Source of the DNA: Sinotaia quadrata
Lineage: Eukaryota; Mollusca; Gastropoda; Architaenioglossa; Viviparidae
Direction of reading: 5' to 3'
Assembly: GCA_028829895.1 (NCBI GenBank)
Contig: CM054179.1
Coordinates: 49,435,391 to 49,499,390 of the forward strand
Length of the DNA: 64,000 nucleotides
A program made the translations under genes and the position numbers. Of this stretch, positions 1 to 13,600 are shown piece by piece. The notes below the pieces were generated by a model. That model was not told the DNA's origin. It saw only the letters and a program-made list of their open reading frames with translations, and ran no database searches. Within the stretch, counting starts at the first letter, position 1; every line of letters begins with the position of its first letter.

Positions 1-115
1 CACTGATTGTCAGCTATATGAGATCCAATGCACTGCAATCACAACCAGCAAATATGCCTCCTGTAAATCTACTTCTATAGTCAAAATGGAGAAGCATTTT
101 AAAATCACTCACCAG
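1..115 (+). other. Possible partial plus-strand exon with Cys/His pattern
   Basis: One frame is open from the window edge to a CAG|GTAATT donor at 115/116. It reads ...EIQCTAITTSKYASCKSTS and ends MEKHFKITHQ, with Cys pairs followed by H-x4-H, loosely like a zinc finger. The gene would extend left of the window. The alternative is a chance open stretch. Confidence 0.2.
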
Positions 116-239
116 GTAATTAGAACATTTCATGTACATTTCTAAAAGGCAATATTTTCAAGCTTAAAAAAAATCTAACAGTTATCATTGCTTAGAAAAA
201 ACCCCAAAGGAAAATATTTCTAGATAACATTAAAACAAA

Positions 240-290
<51 letters not shown>

Positions 291-346
291 TGTGTGTGGA
301 CAGATTTATCACTCACTCACTCACACACAGTGATAAATCTGTCCAC
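240..346. repeat. (TG)n microsatellite joined to a perfect 18-bp hairpin
   Basis: (TG)n runs to about 298. GTGGACAGATTTATCACT at 296-313 is perfectly inverted at 329-346, with a 15-nt CA-rich loop, so the strand can fold back on itself. The rest of 347-1690 is AT-rich with nothing I can support. Confidence 0.85.
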
Positions 347-1690
347 TTCTCATGATTCTTTTTTTTTCAAGCACAGCTTCTAAACTTAATTCTTACTATC
401 CTTCTTGAAGCTGATACTTTGAGAAAGTCATTTCCTTCTAATTTCTAGTTAAAAGCTTTCATTTTCTTAGGCTATCACTGAAGACTTTTCAACACAAAGT
501 TTATAGAAAATAAGTTTTACCCGGTATATATTTCTAATAACTGATAATAACTGAAGAACTATTTGAATAATTAATTTTCTTCTATTTTTGAAATGTGTAT
601 TTATTATTACCATTTACAGTACTTTTATTTAATAAGAAAAGGTAGTTTTCTGAATTTTCACTAAACATATTTCAATACTTTTCCATCAAAATCTTTGCAT
701 CAGTTCTCTGATTCTCACAGAAAGTAGAAATGTAATCAGAATGACACTCCTTGCTAAATGAAACACCACTGAGTGAATCTTGTCAACATCATCAAGCACC
801 ACTGCAAATAACTTCACATCATCAAAATTGATTCTATCCACTTTAAAAGGTTAGGTAAAAGATATGTGATTTCTTAAATGTAATGTATAAAACAAGGAGA
901 CTTATTGTCTGTCTATAACTATTATCCACAGATTATGAAGATAGACTTCATACTTTGCACACAAAGAACTACTTATACTTTATTTATAGATGTGATGTTT
1001 CTTTCATGACTATGGCTATCACCAAAAGTAGAATGTATGCTATTATACAAAACATCTGCCTACTATGGCTCAGCATGCATTGGTATAGGAAATATAACTT
1101 GAAAAAAACATTGAAAGTCAGCTGTATAGTCAATATATTCACTAGATATAAGATTAGCAGGATAACACCTTTACTGCTGCTTAAAAGGAGATATAAATAA
1201 ATTTGATAAATCCAAGAATTTGGGGCATCTTTTAATAGTATGATGACTGGGACCATTGAAGGTATATAAGTATGTAAAATGAATATAAGTTTTAAACAAA
1301 ATAAAATCAAGATTATACTGTAGTCTTATGGGAAAAAATTACTGGACAAAAAATATTATCATACCTGTTCAGTTGATGTGAAAAAAATTATTAATATTAT
1401 ATTTAAGGATAATCCATTATTATGCTGATAATATCATCAACTGGATTCTATCCATTTCAAAGTTTTGGTGAAAAATATCTGATTTATTAAATGTGCAATA
1501 CAGAAATGTCTCAAAAATCACACAACTGTGTCTACTTTGCCAGAGTTTGGTCCCAAATCTAATGCTGATTAGATTTAAAACAGTCAAATGTAAGTGAAAT
1601 ATTTTTTAAAAAATAAAATGCAATAAAAAGAGCAATCTCGTCTCAACTGAAATACTGATGGAATTAATAACATTTATAGCCAAATGATTT

Positions 1691-2378
1691 AATAACCACA
1701 TGAGCACTGCAACAAAACCAAACAACAAACAAGCAAACTCAAATCAAGCAGAGTAACCACATGAGTACTGCAACAAAAACCAAACAACAAACAAGCAAAC
1801 TCAAATCAAGCAGAGTAACCACATGAGTACTGCAACAAAAACCAAACAACAAACAAGCAAACTCAAATCAAGCAGAGTAACCACATGAGTACTGCAACAA
1901 AACCAAACAACAAACAAGCAAACTCAAATCAAGCAGAATAACCACATGAGTACTGCAACAAAAACCAAACAACAAACAAGCAAACTCAAATCAAGCAGAG
2001 TAACCACATGAGTACTGCAACAAAACCAAACAACAAACAAGCAAACTCAAATCAAGCAGAGTAACCACATGAGTACTGCAACAAAAACCAAACAACAAAC
2101 AAGCAAACTCAAATCAAGCAGAGTAACCACATGAGTACTGCAACAAAAACCAAACAACAAACAAGCAAACTCAAATCAAGCAGAGTAACCACATGAGTAC
2201 TGCAACAAAAACCAAACAACAAACAAGCAAACTCAAATCAAGCAGAGTAACCACATGAGTACTGCAACAAAAACCAAACAACAAACAAGCAAACTCAAAT
2301 CAAGCAGAGTAACCACATGAGTACTGCAACAAAAACCAAACAACAAACAAGCAAACTCAAATCAAGCAGAATAACCAT
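1691..2378. repeat. 62-bp minisatellite, about 11 copies
   Basis: The unit contains GTAACCACATGAGTACTGCA and an A/C-rich part; the period is 62 bp with only a few base differences (for example 5 or 4 A in one run, GAG/GAA). High identity points to recent homogenisation. Confidence 0.95.
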
Positions 2379-2448
2379 ACAGCATACAATCACATCTTGA
2401 ATAATAGAAATGTCTGACCACAGCTTTGATTAGTTCTCTGATGTGTAG

Positions 2449-2553
2449 GAAGTTCAAGGACCGTGCCATGAATGTGGTCATTGGAGTCTATCCAAGCAAA
2501 CCCCAAGACTACAGTGAACGCTATACATATGATTATCAAATATTTAAGATATA
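2449..2553 (+). pseudogene. Possible HORMA-domain exon fragment
   Basis: After a TGTGTAG acceptor the frame reads KFKDRAMNVVIGVYPSKPQD then YSERYTYDYQIF. Its pattern resembles the HORMA-domain stretch of HORMAD1 (YLRMVVLAVYTNPEDPQ...ECYQFKFKY). No donor or partner exon was found, and a transposon lies directly against its 3' end. It is either an orphan exon of a plus-strand gene or a decayed fragment. Weak evidence. Confidence 0.3.
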
Positions 2554-3873
2554 TGTGACCTGTCACCACAAAAAGATACTTAAGTCGGATTTTGGGGGTA
2601 TTGAGATATATATATCAATAGAAAGAAAATTGAAAGGGCTTTCTGTTGATATAAAAATAAAGAGTGTAGGACAAAATATGGAAAAGTTATGTTTGTTTGA
2701 AGTGCACTACTGTCCGGACGGCCATTTTGAGAAAATCGGCCTCAAAGATTGAACACATTTCTGAGAGGTTTTTCCTTAGCAACCATATATTAATCTGCTT
2801 CATTTGCAATCAGAGTTGAAGAAGACACAATAGCTAACACTGTAATAACTATAAACAACAAATATATTGTTACATCATTTACAGACAACAGTCTTTTTAA
2901 GCCATAACGATTAGAATTTCTGTATGCGAGAATGATTATTGTGGCTCACAGAATATTCTAAAATTAAGGCATAATATTGAATTGATACCTCTTTCTAAAT
3001 CTGATACTAGCTCCACTAAATAAATCACAGATTAAAGCTGCATTACTTTCACATTCTTAAAAAAAATATCGTTTAAATAATCCAGTAATTATAGCACACC
3101 TTTCACTTCAGTGTACAGTCAGTTATCGTCAGCTGTCGTCTGCTTCGTCTTTTTCGTTGTTCGATCACGCGATTCGCTGTCCGTGTCACTTTCAGAAGAA
3201 AATCCATCAGCTACATCCTCATTAGCAAAATAATCAGATATCAAATCTTTAATCTGAATGCTTTCTTTTTCTAAGATGTTGCTTTCTTTACATGAATTCA
3301 ACAAATTAGCGATTCGTTTCTCCATGTTTGCATTACGCATTACAGGACGAAACTGTCTCCCTTGTGTGCGTTTCAACCAATCGCGACCGTCTTTTTATGA
3401 GAGCATGCTTGGTAACTTATAGTAAGCTTTGATAAACTGTCTGCGGATTGGCTGACGCTTTTCACTTTGTTTACGCCAAGCACAGCCTTATAAAACATTC
3501 TGATTAGACGTTATAAATAAATAAATAAATAACCAGTGTCGTCAGCATAAAAATAGGCTTTTTCCTGAGCATTCTGATATACAACATGATGAGGTTCAGC
3601 CAGGGATACTACCGTCTACGATCATCAGATTATAGCACTTTTGGGCCATATTTTTCCTTCGAAGTTAGACAGTAGGTCACAAAAAAATAATAATAAAGCT
3701 ATTTCTAGTTCGAATTAAGGAAAAACACGCTAGTAATTTGTTGTTCGATGGTTTGGGAACATGCTAAAATGAAAATCTCAATTTCACCCATGTAGACCCC
3801 CATCTTCGTTTTTGCCGTTTTTCTCGGCTTAGCCTTGCGCGACTTAAGTATCTTTTTGTGGTGACAGGTCACA
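2554..3873. mobile_element. 1.3 kb DNA transposon with perfect 34-bp terminal inverted repeats
   Basis: TGTGACCTGTCACCACAAAA starts the left end at 2554; all 34 bp (2554-2587) recur inverted at 3840-3873, flanked by TA on both sides. TA duplication suggests the Tc1/mariner (IS630) group. No transposase is visible, so it is probably non-autonomous. It ends 70 bp past the donor of gene A exon 16. Confidence 0.75.
3119..3376 (-). CDS. Small acidic/basic ORF inside the TIR element, unknown
   Basis: The open frame starts with TTG; the first ATGs are internal (MRNANMEKRIANLLN). It continues IQIKDLISDYFANED and FSSESDTDSESRD and ends in a Lys/Thr-rich tail, 85 codons in all. CCAAT boxes lie upstream at about 3377-3385 and 3448. 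It may be the N-terminal exon of a lost transposase or a captured host exon. Not recognised. Confidence 0.35.
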   Translation of the reverse strand: MKRTQGRQFRPVMRNANMEKRIANLLNSCKESNILEKESIQIKDLISDYFANEDVADGFSSESDTDSESRDRTTKKTKQTTADDN

Positions 3874-3943
3874 TATTACCTGATATGAAAAATTTGTAAA
3901 CTCCACTATTATTCTTAATAGCATAATTACTATGACAACTTAC

Positions 3944-4651
3944 CCCTGCCAGGTTGATCTGCAGATTGACATGTGATTCACTGATAGCCTGTTGTTGTTG
4001 CTGCTGCCATTGTTGCAGTGAAACAACTGGCTCTTGGACAAGTGAACCTGGAATATCTGTACCACTAGGCAACTCAAATATTTCAGAGGTATGTGTGCTT
4101 TTAAGTTTAATACAAGTACTGTCAAGAGAGTTTACAGAAGTTTGTAACCACATGTCCTCTTCAGCGTCAAATATTTCCTTAGAGTCTCTTGTAACCATAT
4201 CAGTTTCTTCTTTCTTGTCTTCTTTCAAATCTTTCTTGTCTGCTTTCATAATTTCTTTATTGTCTGTTTTCTTATCTTCTTTCTTTTCTATTTTCTTATC
4301 TTCTTTCTTGTCAGATTTCTTGTCTATTTTCTTATCTTCTTTTTTGTCTGTTTTCTTATCTTCTTTCCTGTCAGATTTCTTGTCTGTTTTCTTATCTTCT
4401 TTCTTGTCTATCTTCTTATCTTCTTTCTTGTCTACTAAGCTAATATCTAAGTTAGGTATTGAGAGCTTCGTGTCCCTATCTATACCTTCGAAACAGCTAA
4501 GTTTTGATGTGCTTTTTGACTTCTTGCAGACGTCATGCATAAGCTCACTCAATGCGTCACCTCTTGGGAAAGAAGAGAGAAACTGCAAGATTTTCTGCTG
4601 AGTGTTTTGTAGCTCATCTAATCTTTCTACAATTACTTCTGTCTTCTCAAA
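3944..4651 (-). CDS. Gene A exon 16, coiled coil plus Lys/Asp-rich repeats
   Basis: 708 nt, phase 0 to 0, acceptor GAATGTGCAG and donor GGG|GTAAGT. It begins with a coiled coil (VERLDELQNTQQKILQFL, then RGDALSELM), a spacing that recalls C16orf96/QRICH2 proteins. About 75 residues of DKKEDKK/DKKSDKK-type repeats follow, then an acidic stretch and a Gln run (WQQQQQQ). The charged region is itself a short-period DNA repeat (about 4260-4430), so its length may vary between individuals. The next exon was not found to the left. Confidence 0.88.
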
Positions 4652-7600
4652 CTGCACATTCATAAAAGTGAAAGTTTGAGAGAAATATGCAAGACATTTC
4701 AAACTAAATTAAACATATGTAAACTTAGGAGTGACATGACAATTCACCTGAATATAAAAACCTCAAAATCACATAGTTATATATTCTTGATCATTGAGCC
4801 TACATGAAGAAAAAATACTATAGTAATAAGAACACTATAAGCAAAGACTAGAAATCCATGACAGTTTAGGTTCCAAGCTTTCCAAAAAGGAAGTTTGTTA
4901 TTGTAAATCAGGTTAACCACATCTACAATAGAAAATAGAATACAGACTATAAGAAGAAGGGATTCCTATATTTTGTTGCTAGAGTGAGGCATACACAGAC
5001 TATAAATATATTTTTTTTGTTGTGTTTTATCGCAGCACACATTTGATTATTGTAAAGAATGTGACTCATCTAAAGGATACTATATGGACTGTAACAACAA
5101 TATGGAACATATCTCCAAAGCTAAACTTGACATTTTGAAAGAATGTGCCTTCTCTAGACGGCTTTCTAGGTTCCAGTCAGATTAGATCCAACTAAAAATG
5201 CACTGACCTACATCTTGACAAGAACTCCTATTTTGGATTCCAATCCATAGTTGATAAACACTAACTTACTTTATTATCATAAATACTAAAACAATTAATT
5301 AGGATAGGTTTTAAAATGTGGTGATAAGCTGCTAAAAAAAAACCCAAACAGTCATGCTTGAACAAATGTTGATGACTGTGCACTTGAGAAAGTCAAGAAC
5401 ATGTCAAATGTAAATAGTCTAATTAAAGCCTGCAATACGAAGGAGAATGCAAAAGCAAGAGGAAAGATTGAGACATTTATTTAGTTACTGGCAAAACAAT
5501 GAATATGAAAATTGTTTTAAATTATCTGCAGGAAACTGTAAAACAACACTTTCAAGAAAAGCACTTTCACTAATTACAGTCAATGAAGGATCATCAGAAG
5601 ACTATTAAATTTATGAACAGAGAAGAGATCAAACACAAAGATAAAAATCACTGTGACCAGAGAGAAAGAGCCTTAGCTTAATGGGTTTCTGAGAATATGG
5701 AAGAAAAGAGAAAGAGCCCTTAGCTAAATGGGTTTCTGGGAATGGAAAAAAGAGAAAGAGCCCTTAGCTAAATGGGTTTCTGGGAATATGGAAAAAAGAG
5801 AAAGAGCCCTTAGCTAAATGGGTTTCTGGGAATATGGAAAAAAAGAGAAAGAGCCATAAGTTAAATGGAGCTCTGGGGACTACAAAGAAAGAGAAAAAAA
5901 TCCTTAGTTAAATGGGGTATGGGAACTATAAAAAAAGAGAAAGAGCCTTTGACTAAATAGGGATCTAGGAACTGTAACAAGAAAGGAGACCTTGACTGAG
6001 CTCTGGAAACTGTGATGAGAGAAAAGCACTAAGTAGAGCTCTAGGACCACAAAAATAAGAAAACTCTGAATGAAATCAGTAAAGACTAACAAACAGCCTG
6101 CTGTCACAGTTCTGATTTTTGGAGAATGCAGACTGAAGGAATAAGTGTCAAAAATTTCTGTGAGGATTGATACTCTAAGTTTGAGATAGTGAAATATTGG
6201 GGAACAGGGTCAAGCATTTTGTGGAACAAAGTGTTGTTATTTGCTAGCCCTGTGCTGGTCCCTCATGCAAAAGTATTTATCAAATTTAAAATTAAATATA
6301 ATATAATTATTATATTTAATAATAGCACCCCAAAATCCCCAACATATATAGCCAGCCACTGTTTAGAGGGAAAAATCATTTCTTTCTATGCCTATCTAAT
6401 TCTCTTGTGGCTCTCCCCCCCCCTCTTTCCATCTAATTAGGCAATGATTCCTAGGAAGATTATAAAACTAAGTTTATGCTATACAGAGTGGATGAACAAG
6501 TCATATAAACTCCACAACAGGATGCAAAGTCATTGAACAGAGCTTAACAACAAGAGAATACAAAAAATCAATAGTTTAATACAATAAATGTAGAAATAAC
6601 ATGACAAAGCAAATAATATAGAAACAATTATTTTCTACAAATTGTAAACTGTAATTTATTGCATTTTGTATAGCTTAAAGTTCTATAAGTTCATGTACAA
6701 GTTCATAAATGTCGTTGTTTTTAACATTCACGCAAAGAAATACAAAATGAATATTAATCCTCTGTCCTGGGCGTACTCAAATATCTATTAGTAACTAACC
6801 GCTTATTATACAAGCAATATAATTATTTCTAGCTCACCAGACCTTGGCATCACAGGTGTTGAAAAAAGACAGAACCCAGTCAGCTCTTGTTCTGGGTAGG
6901 GAGATATTAAAATTCACTCCCAGTGAATTTAATGGCTAGGCATAGAATTCCAACTATACACAAAAATTCATGTGAATTAATGGCCAAATAGAATCTCAAT
7001 TGAAAAATTCACTCAGTGTTATTTCTCTGGCACACAGTAATCCATCTTTGAAATCCATTCCCAGTGAATTTTACAGCACATGGTAATCCAATTATAACAA
7101 AATTAATCCCAGTGAATTTGGTGGTACATATAAATCCAACTATGAAATTCACTTCCAGTGAATCCACAGCACACAGAAATCCAACTATGATGAAATTCAC
7201 TCACAGTGAATTTTCTTGACAGAATCATTGAAGATCTCTGTTACCATGGCTGGCTTTATGTTGGACTTACTCTTACTGGTATAAGTGGGATCAGTGTAAG
7301 GTACCCGTCACAAAATACTTGAGTGGTGCTCAAGCCCCCAACCGCTCCCTCTAACAGTTTACACATACTTAAAAAGACCAGCAAAATAAAGCAAATACCA
7401 GTTAGAAAAACATGAACATTAATAAAATATTACTAAATCATTAAATAACAATTAGAAAAAGGTTTCAAGTATGAAATTAATTAATGGGTGGAATTTTGAA
7501 TCTTTACATAAGCAAAGTGATATTTTTGTTAAAAGTGGTTTGAATTCAGTTTTCCACTTTAAAAAGTACTAGACAATCATGTGTCACTTCTCATTCATTT

Positions 7601-10600
7601 AACCATTTGTGTGTTGTTTTTTATTTATCAGAAGTACTAGACAATCATGTGTCACTTCTCATTCATTTAACCATTTGTGTGTTGTTTTTTATTTATCAGA
7701 AGTACTAGACAATCATGTGTCACTTCTCATTCATTTAATCATTTGTGTGGTTGTTTTTTATTTATCAGAAGGCTGGCAAAGATTCACTGAGACATCTAAT
7801 CTACAAAAGAAGCCAAGTTAAACCAGGATAGTATATGTACGTTCATGCTGACTACAAAAGATGCTAAGTGTACACCCATCTATCTTATATAATACGTTAA
7901 GTGTACACCCATCTATCTTATATAATATGTTAAGTTAAATCCATCTATCTTATATAATATGTTAAGTTAAATCAATCTATCTTATATAATATGTTAAGTT
8001 AAATCCATCTATCTTATATAATATGTTAAGTGTAAATCCATCTATCTTATATAATATGTTAAGTGTACACCCATCTATCTTATATAATATGTTAAGGTAC
8101 ACCCATCTATCTTATATAATATGTTAAGTGTAAATCCATCTTTCTATGGAAGATAGTGTATCCATCCTCTGTAAATCCAGAACATTATGGATAGTCCATA
8201 CTTGAACATTCATGCTTGATACAAAAAATATAAGTAAAATAATTTTTCTGAATACTTATCCAATGTTATTTGCATTTAGCCTGGAAAATCGTATATTTGT
8301 TATGTCTGTAAAATATTTATCTTAAATGTTTGCACTAAATTACTTTTCATAATGTTTTATAGATACATCAACACAAAATTAATAGTATCTCAAATTATTT
8401 GACAGATTTATCTATATTAAATCAACAACATCTCTTAATATTTTATAGATATATCAACACTAAATTAACATCTCATGTTTTATAGAGATATCAATGCTAA
8501 ATTAACAACCTCTCATAATGTTTTATAGAGATAACAACACTAAATTAACAACTTTTCATAATGTTTTAGAGAGATACCAATGCTAAATTTTCAATTACTC
8601 ATAATGTTTTATAGAGATACCAATGCTAAATTTTCAATTACTCATGTTTTATAGAGATACCAACGCTAAATTTTCAATTACTCATAATGTTTTATAGAGA
8701 TATCAATGCTAAATTAGCAACCTCTCATTTATATTTCATAGATATATCAATTGCTAAATTAGCAACCTCTCATAATGTTTTATAGAGATAACAGCACTAA
8801 ATTAACAACTTTTAATAATGTTTTATAGAGATACCAATGCTAAATTTTCAACCACTCATAATGTTTTAGAGAGATATCAATGCTAAATTAACAAACTCTC
8901 ATTTATATTTTATAGATATATCAATTGCTAAATTAACAGCCTCTCATAATGTTTTACTGAGATATAAATACTAAATTAACAACATCTCATAATGTTTTAT
9001 TGGGATATCAACACTAAATTAATAATCCCTCATAATGTTTTATAGATATATCAATGTTAAATTAACAACCTCTCATAATGTTTTCTTGAGATATCAATAA
9101 TAAATTAACAATCTCTATTAATGTTTCATACATATATCAATACTAAGTTAACAATCTGTTATAATGTTTTATAGATATATCAAAACTAAATTAATCTCTC
9201 ATAATGTTTTATAGATATATCAATACTAAATTAACAATCTCTCATAATGTTTTATAGATATATCAACACTAAATTAACAATCTCTCATAATGTTTTATAG
9301 ATATATCAATGCTAAATTAACAATCTCTCATAATGTTTTATAGATATACCAACACCAAATTAACAATCTCTCATAATGTTTTATAGATATACCAACACCA
9401 AATTAACAATCTCTGATAATGTTTCATAGATATATCAACACTTTTCCTACAAAACCTCCTTGAACTGACACACTCTGAACATAGCAAATTTGTGCTACAT
9501 TAAGAAGGAAAAAAAAGATAAATCTACCTCTTTGAACTGTACCAAATTTTCGTCCCATAAATTTGAGGCTATGGGTTGCATAGTTTCAGTAATCTTTCGT
9601 CTAATTTCGTCTAGGCTTTCCTTTCCTGATGAATAAAATCATAATTAAAACTACATAATTGACAGAAAAAATAAATATAAAAAGAAAAGAAAATGGTAGG
9701 GAAAAAAAAGTACTTGTGAAATTAAAATAAAATAAAATGAAGAGTTATCATAGACAAACAAATTATAAAAACAGACAAGTCCATCAGAATTTTTAAAGGC
9801 AACAGGTACACACACTATGGTGGAACTTGCTAAAGATAGTAACTGTTGTGCACATTGCTTAACTGGAACTTGTGAAAGGCAATAGCTTTTGTGAACATCA
9901 CTATAAAAGAGCTCTTGAAAGGTAATAGCTCTTGTGAACATCACTATAAAAGAGCTCTTGAAAGGTAATAGCTCTTATGAATATCACTATAATGGAACTT
10001 GTAAAAGGTAATAGCTTTAATGAATATCACTATAATGAAACTTGTAAAAGGTAATAGCTGTAATGAATATCACTATACTGGAACTTGTAAAAGGTAATAG
10101 CTGTAATGAATATCACTATACTGGAACTTGTAAAAGGTAATAGCCTTTGTAAACATCACTATAATGTAACTTCTAAAAGGTAATAGTTGTTATGCACGCA
10201 CATCTTTATACTGAAACTTATGAACAAGACACCAGAAAATCTTGTAAATAACACTTAGTTCAGATAATGAGAGTAGATTTGCTGACATTAAGCCTGGATG
10301 TCTTATAGTATTAGTATCTTTTATTATCACACACATATGATTTATCAGGTAAAGAGAATGAAGAACTGAATCCTTTGATTAACACTCTGTTAACAGATGG
10401 GTGTAAACTTGCCGATACTAAGTCAGAATAGCTTTTATTATCACAAATCATTTATCAGATCATCACAAGAGGAACTAAAGCCTCTGAATAAAGCTCTGTT
10501 AACAGGTGATGCATGCAGATGGCTAATAACACCTTTTATTTTTGCTTATCATTTATCAGATTATCATTACATAGAACTGAAGCCTTTGACTAACATTGTT

Positions 10601-13600
10601 TAACCAGTGATGCTTGTAGACAGACTTGCTGACATTAAATCTTGATGACTTATGTCACTATGGGGTCACAAGTAATTTGGATGAATTATTGTTACAGTTT
10701 TCTTATGGATCAAGTATTGTATAAGGTAAAATCTTGTGGTAGAAAATTACACTGAGAAATCTTCATCTGTTTTAGCTATTCCTATTTTTATTTGCAAAAT
10801 TATTACAATTTGATTTTATATATTTGAAACCAAACTTTTAATTTAAAAAAAATAAGCTCTGTTGGTGGTCGCTATTCTATAAATTCATTAAAATATTTTA
10901 TTTTTTTATTATTAATGAAATACAAAGCAAAATAATGCAATGACTGAAATGGAGCACTTTCTTAATATATCATGAATAATTTAATTAGGCCATATATCAA
11001 ATATGGATTTGATTTAAAGAAAACTGAAAACATTTTTTAATATAACATTTATTCTTTGAATAAAATTGCAATTGTTTTTTCTTCTTTTTACATTAACTCT
11101 AAATGGTGCATTATTTTGGGTCCAAATCATGTGGTATTTAGAAAGAAATAAATTATCTACTTTTCCTTGTTGTGTATGAAAGTAGCCTTTCTTAAATATA
11201 TATCATGACCAACTTAATTAGGCCAGATGTCAGACATGGATTTGATTTAAAGAAAATTTTAATTATTTTTTAATATAATATTATTTTTGAAATAATATTG
11301 CAATTGTTTTTTTCTTGTTTTACATTAACTCTAAATGGTGTATTATTTTGGGTCCAAATATTGTTGTAGTTAGAAAAAAAAAATTATCTATTTTTTTGGG
11401 TTGTAAAATAATGAAAAGCTCATGAACCTAATAAATGACATGGTAATGGACATTTTATTATACACTAAAATAATTAAAAAGCTCATTAACCTGATAAATG
11501 ACATGGTAATGGACATTTTATTATACACTAGAATAATTAAAAAGCTCATTAACTTGATAAATGACATGGTAATGGACATTTTATTATACACTAAAATAAT
11601 TAAAAAGCTCAGTAACCTGATAAATGCTTTGGCAATGAACATTTTATTGTACATTAAAATCATGAATCTTGATGAAATTGTGAAGCACTCACTTACAAAT
11701 CCAAGTCTTTTTAAAAAAAAAAAAAATATTAATTTATTTCATTGAAATATACACTGTAAACAGCTGCCGTTAGAGAAGTAAACTCCAGTGAAAATTTATT
11801 TGTTCAGCCACAAGACAGAATTCAATAAAATGTTTTCAGGCTGAGTCAACTAGACTATTACCATTTTGAATAATAAAAGTAAATGTTTTAGTAAAAAATT
11901 ATAAAAGAAATTAATCTTTTAATTAACTTTAATGTATAACATACACATTTACAGCTTTGTCAGTTAAAGATTATCAATAAAGCATTAACCATTATTGTTA
12001 AATGCAACAAGTATCTACACATTTAGTTCATTAAAAAATATTTAATTAAAAATTTTAACCTTTTCAGGATTGTGGATGACAAAATAAAACTCAAGTACAA
12101 AAAAATACAGCTCTTTCTTTATAGGTTTAAAATTGTATTTCACACCACTTATTATGAAAACAATCCCGTGTTCCTTTTTCAGGAACTCATCATACGGATT
12201 CATTGAGGAAATATTTATTTGCAATAATCCAACTATTTAAGAAAGAGATTTTTATTGTGTACCTAGTTCGATAAAACATTTCCTTTTATAATAATTATTA
12301 TGCATGGATTATATTAGTGTTGGGTTTTGTAATGACAACATTGTGTCTTCATAAACAGTTAAATGAGTTTATGTTTTCCATTTCAAAATGTCAAAGTTCA
12401 TCAGATATTATTAAAGAAGTAGACATTTTAAAATATATTTTCATAAACCTTTCTCCCCATCATTAAAAAGGTCATAGTTCAAGGACTGTGATTAAGGCAG
12501 TGGTATAATACTGCCCTTGCAGCCCCCCCTCCCCCCGCAGTGCTTGGGAGCCTTTCAACAGAAGAGGAAAAATATCTCTTCCTTCCAAATTGTACTTGAA
12601 AATTAAAAAAAATATACACAGAATCACGTTTTCACAGGGTGCACTGCACAGCAAGCTGTTTTTCTGTGGAGTAGAGAGAGTGTATGTGAGCGTGTTAAAA
12701 ATGGGTGGGAACAGTATTCAAAGTTATGCAATTGAATCAGGGTCTACGCTATCAATGTTCTACTTTAACAGTTTGCTGTAAAAATCTATACTTCCTCTTC
12801 ACAATTATGGTGAGAAATTCTGAAACAAAATTTTACCTTCATACATCGATAAAAGGGTCTGCATCTGAGAAGCATGCAAATTTGACAGCCGCCTCATCTC
12901 ATTTTCAAGATCCTGCTGAGTAACAAAATGCATCTTTTGCAGATCTATGGCAAGGTGCTCCAGGCCTTGGAAAGCTAACTGACTCTGCAAGGATTCCACT
13001 AACTCACTGGCATGGCTGGGACAGTTAAGGTGACAAGATTTTGCTAAGCAAGTAATCTGCCAATAAAATTTTAAAAAACATTTATTAACCTGCACAGTGA
13101 ACCTGCCAAATAACATCTCAAAGATTTTTTTTTTAAAGAAAAAATACAAACACTATGACCATGTTAAGAAAGTAATCTGCCAATAAAAAAACTTCAATTG
13201 CAAGAAAAAATTTATCAGATAATGAAAGATTTCATAAGAGGAAGATAAAATATAGTAAAACAGGGATCACCAACACGGTGCCCGTGGGCACCATGGTCGC
13301 CCGCAGGCCTTTCTAAAAATAGCACTACTCAGCTGCAATCTAAGTAAATTTGTTATATTTCAGAATTTGGTAGCCCTTCGTATGACTCAGTACCCATGAA
13401 GTAGCTCTCAATATCAAAAAGGTTGGTGACTCCTGGTGTAAAATATACTTTCTAAGTGTACTTTTACTGTCAAAGTGTTAGCATGGGATATGTTGACTTC
13501 AGGGGCTTTCAGGATTGCATCCCTGTGCTTGAAATATATTAATGTATTAAAATTCTTAAAAAATCAAATGAAAAGAATATAAGATTAATGTAACATGTCT

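Larger units (their letters stand above)
4652..9527. other. Intron 15 of gene A, minisatellite-rich
   Basis: No coding sequence apart from the flanking exons. It holds several tandem repeats listed separately (about 5650-5960, 6900-7215, 7564-7770, 7850-8140, 8340-9440). Confidence 0.6.

Noticed and set aside
3954..4601. 215-codon plus-strand ORF (Phe/Leu/Ser-rich)
   Set aside because: It is the antisense shadow of gene A exon 16; the minus strand has splice sites and fits the exon chain.
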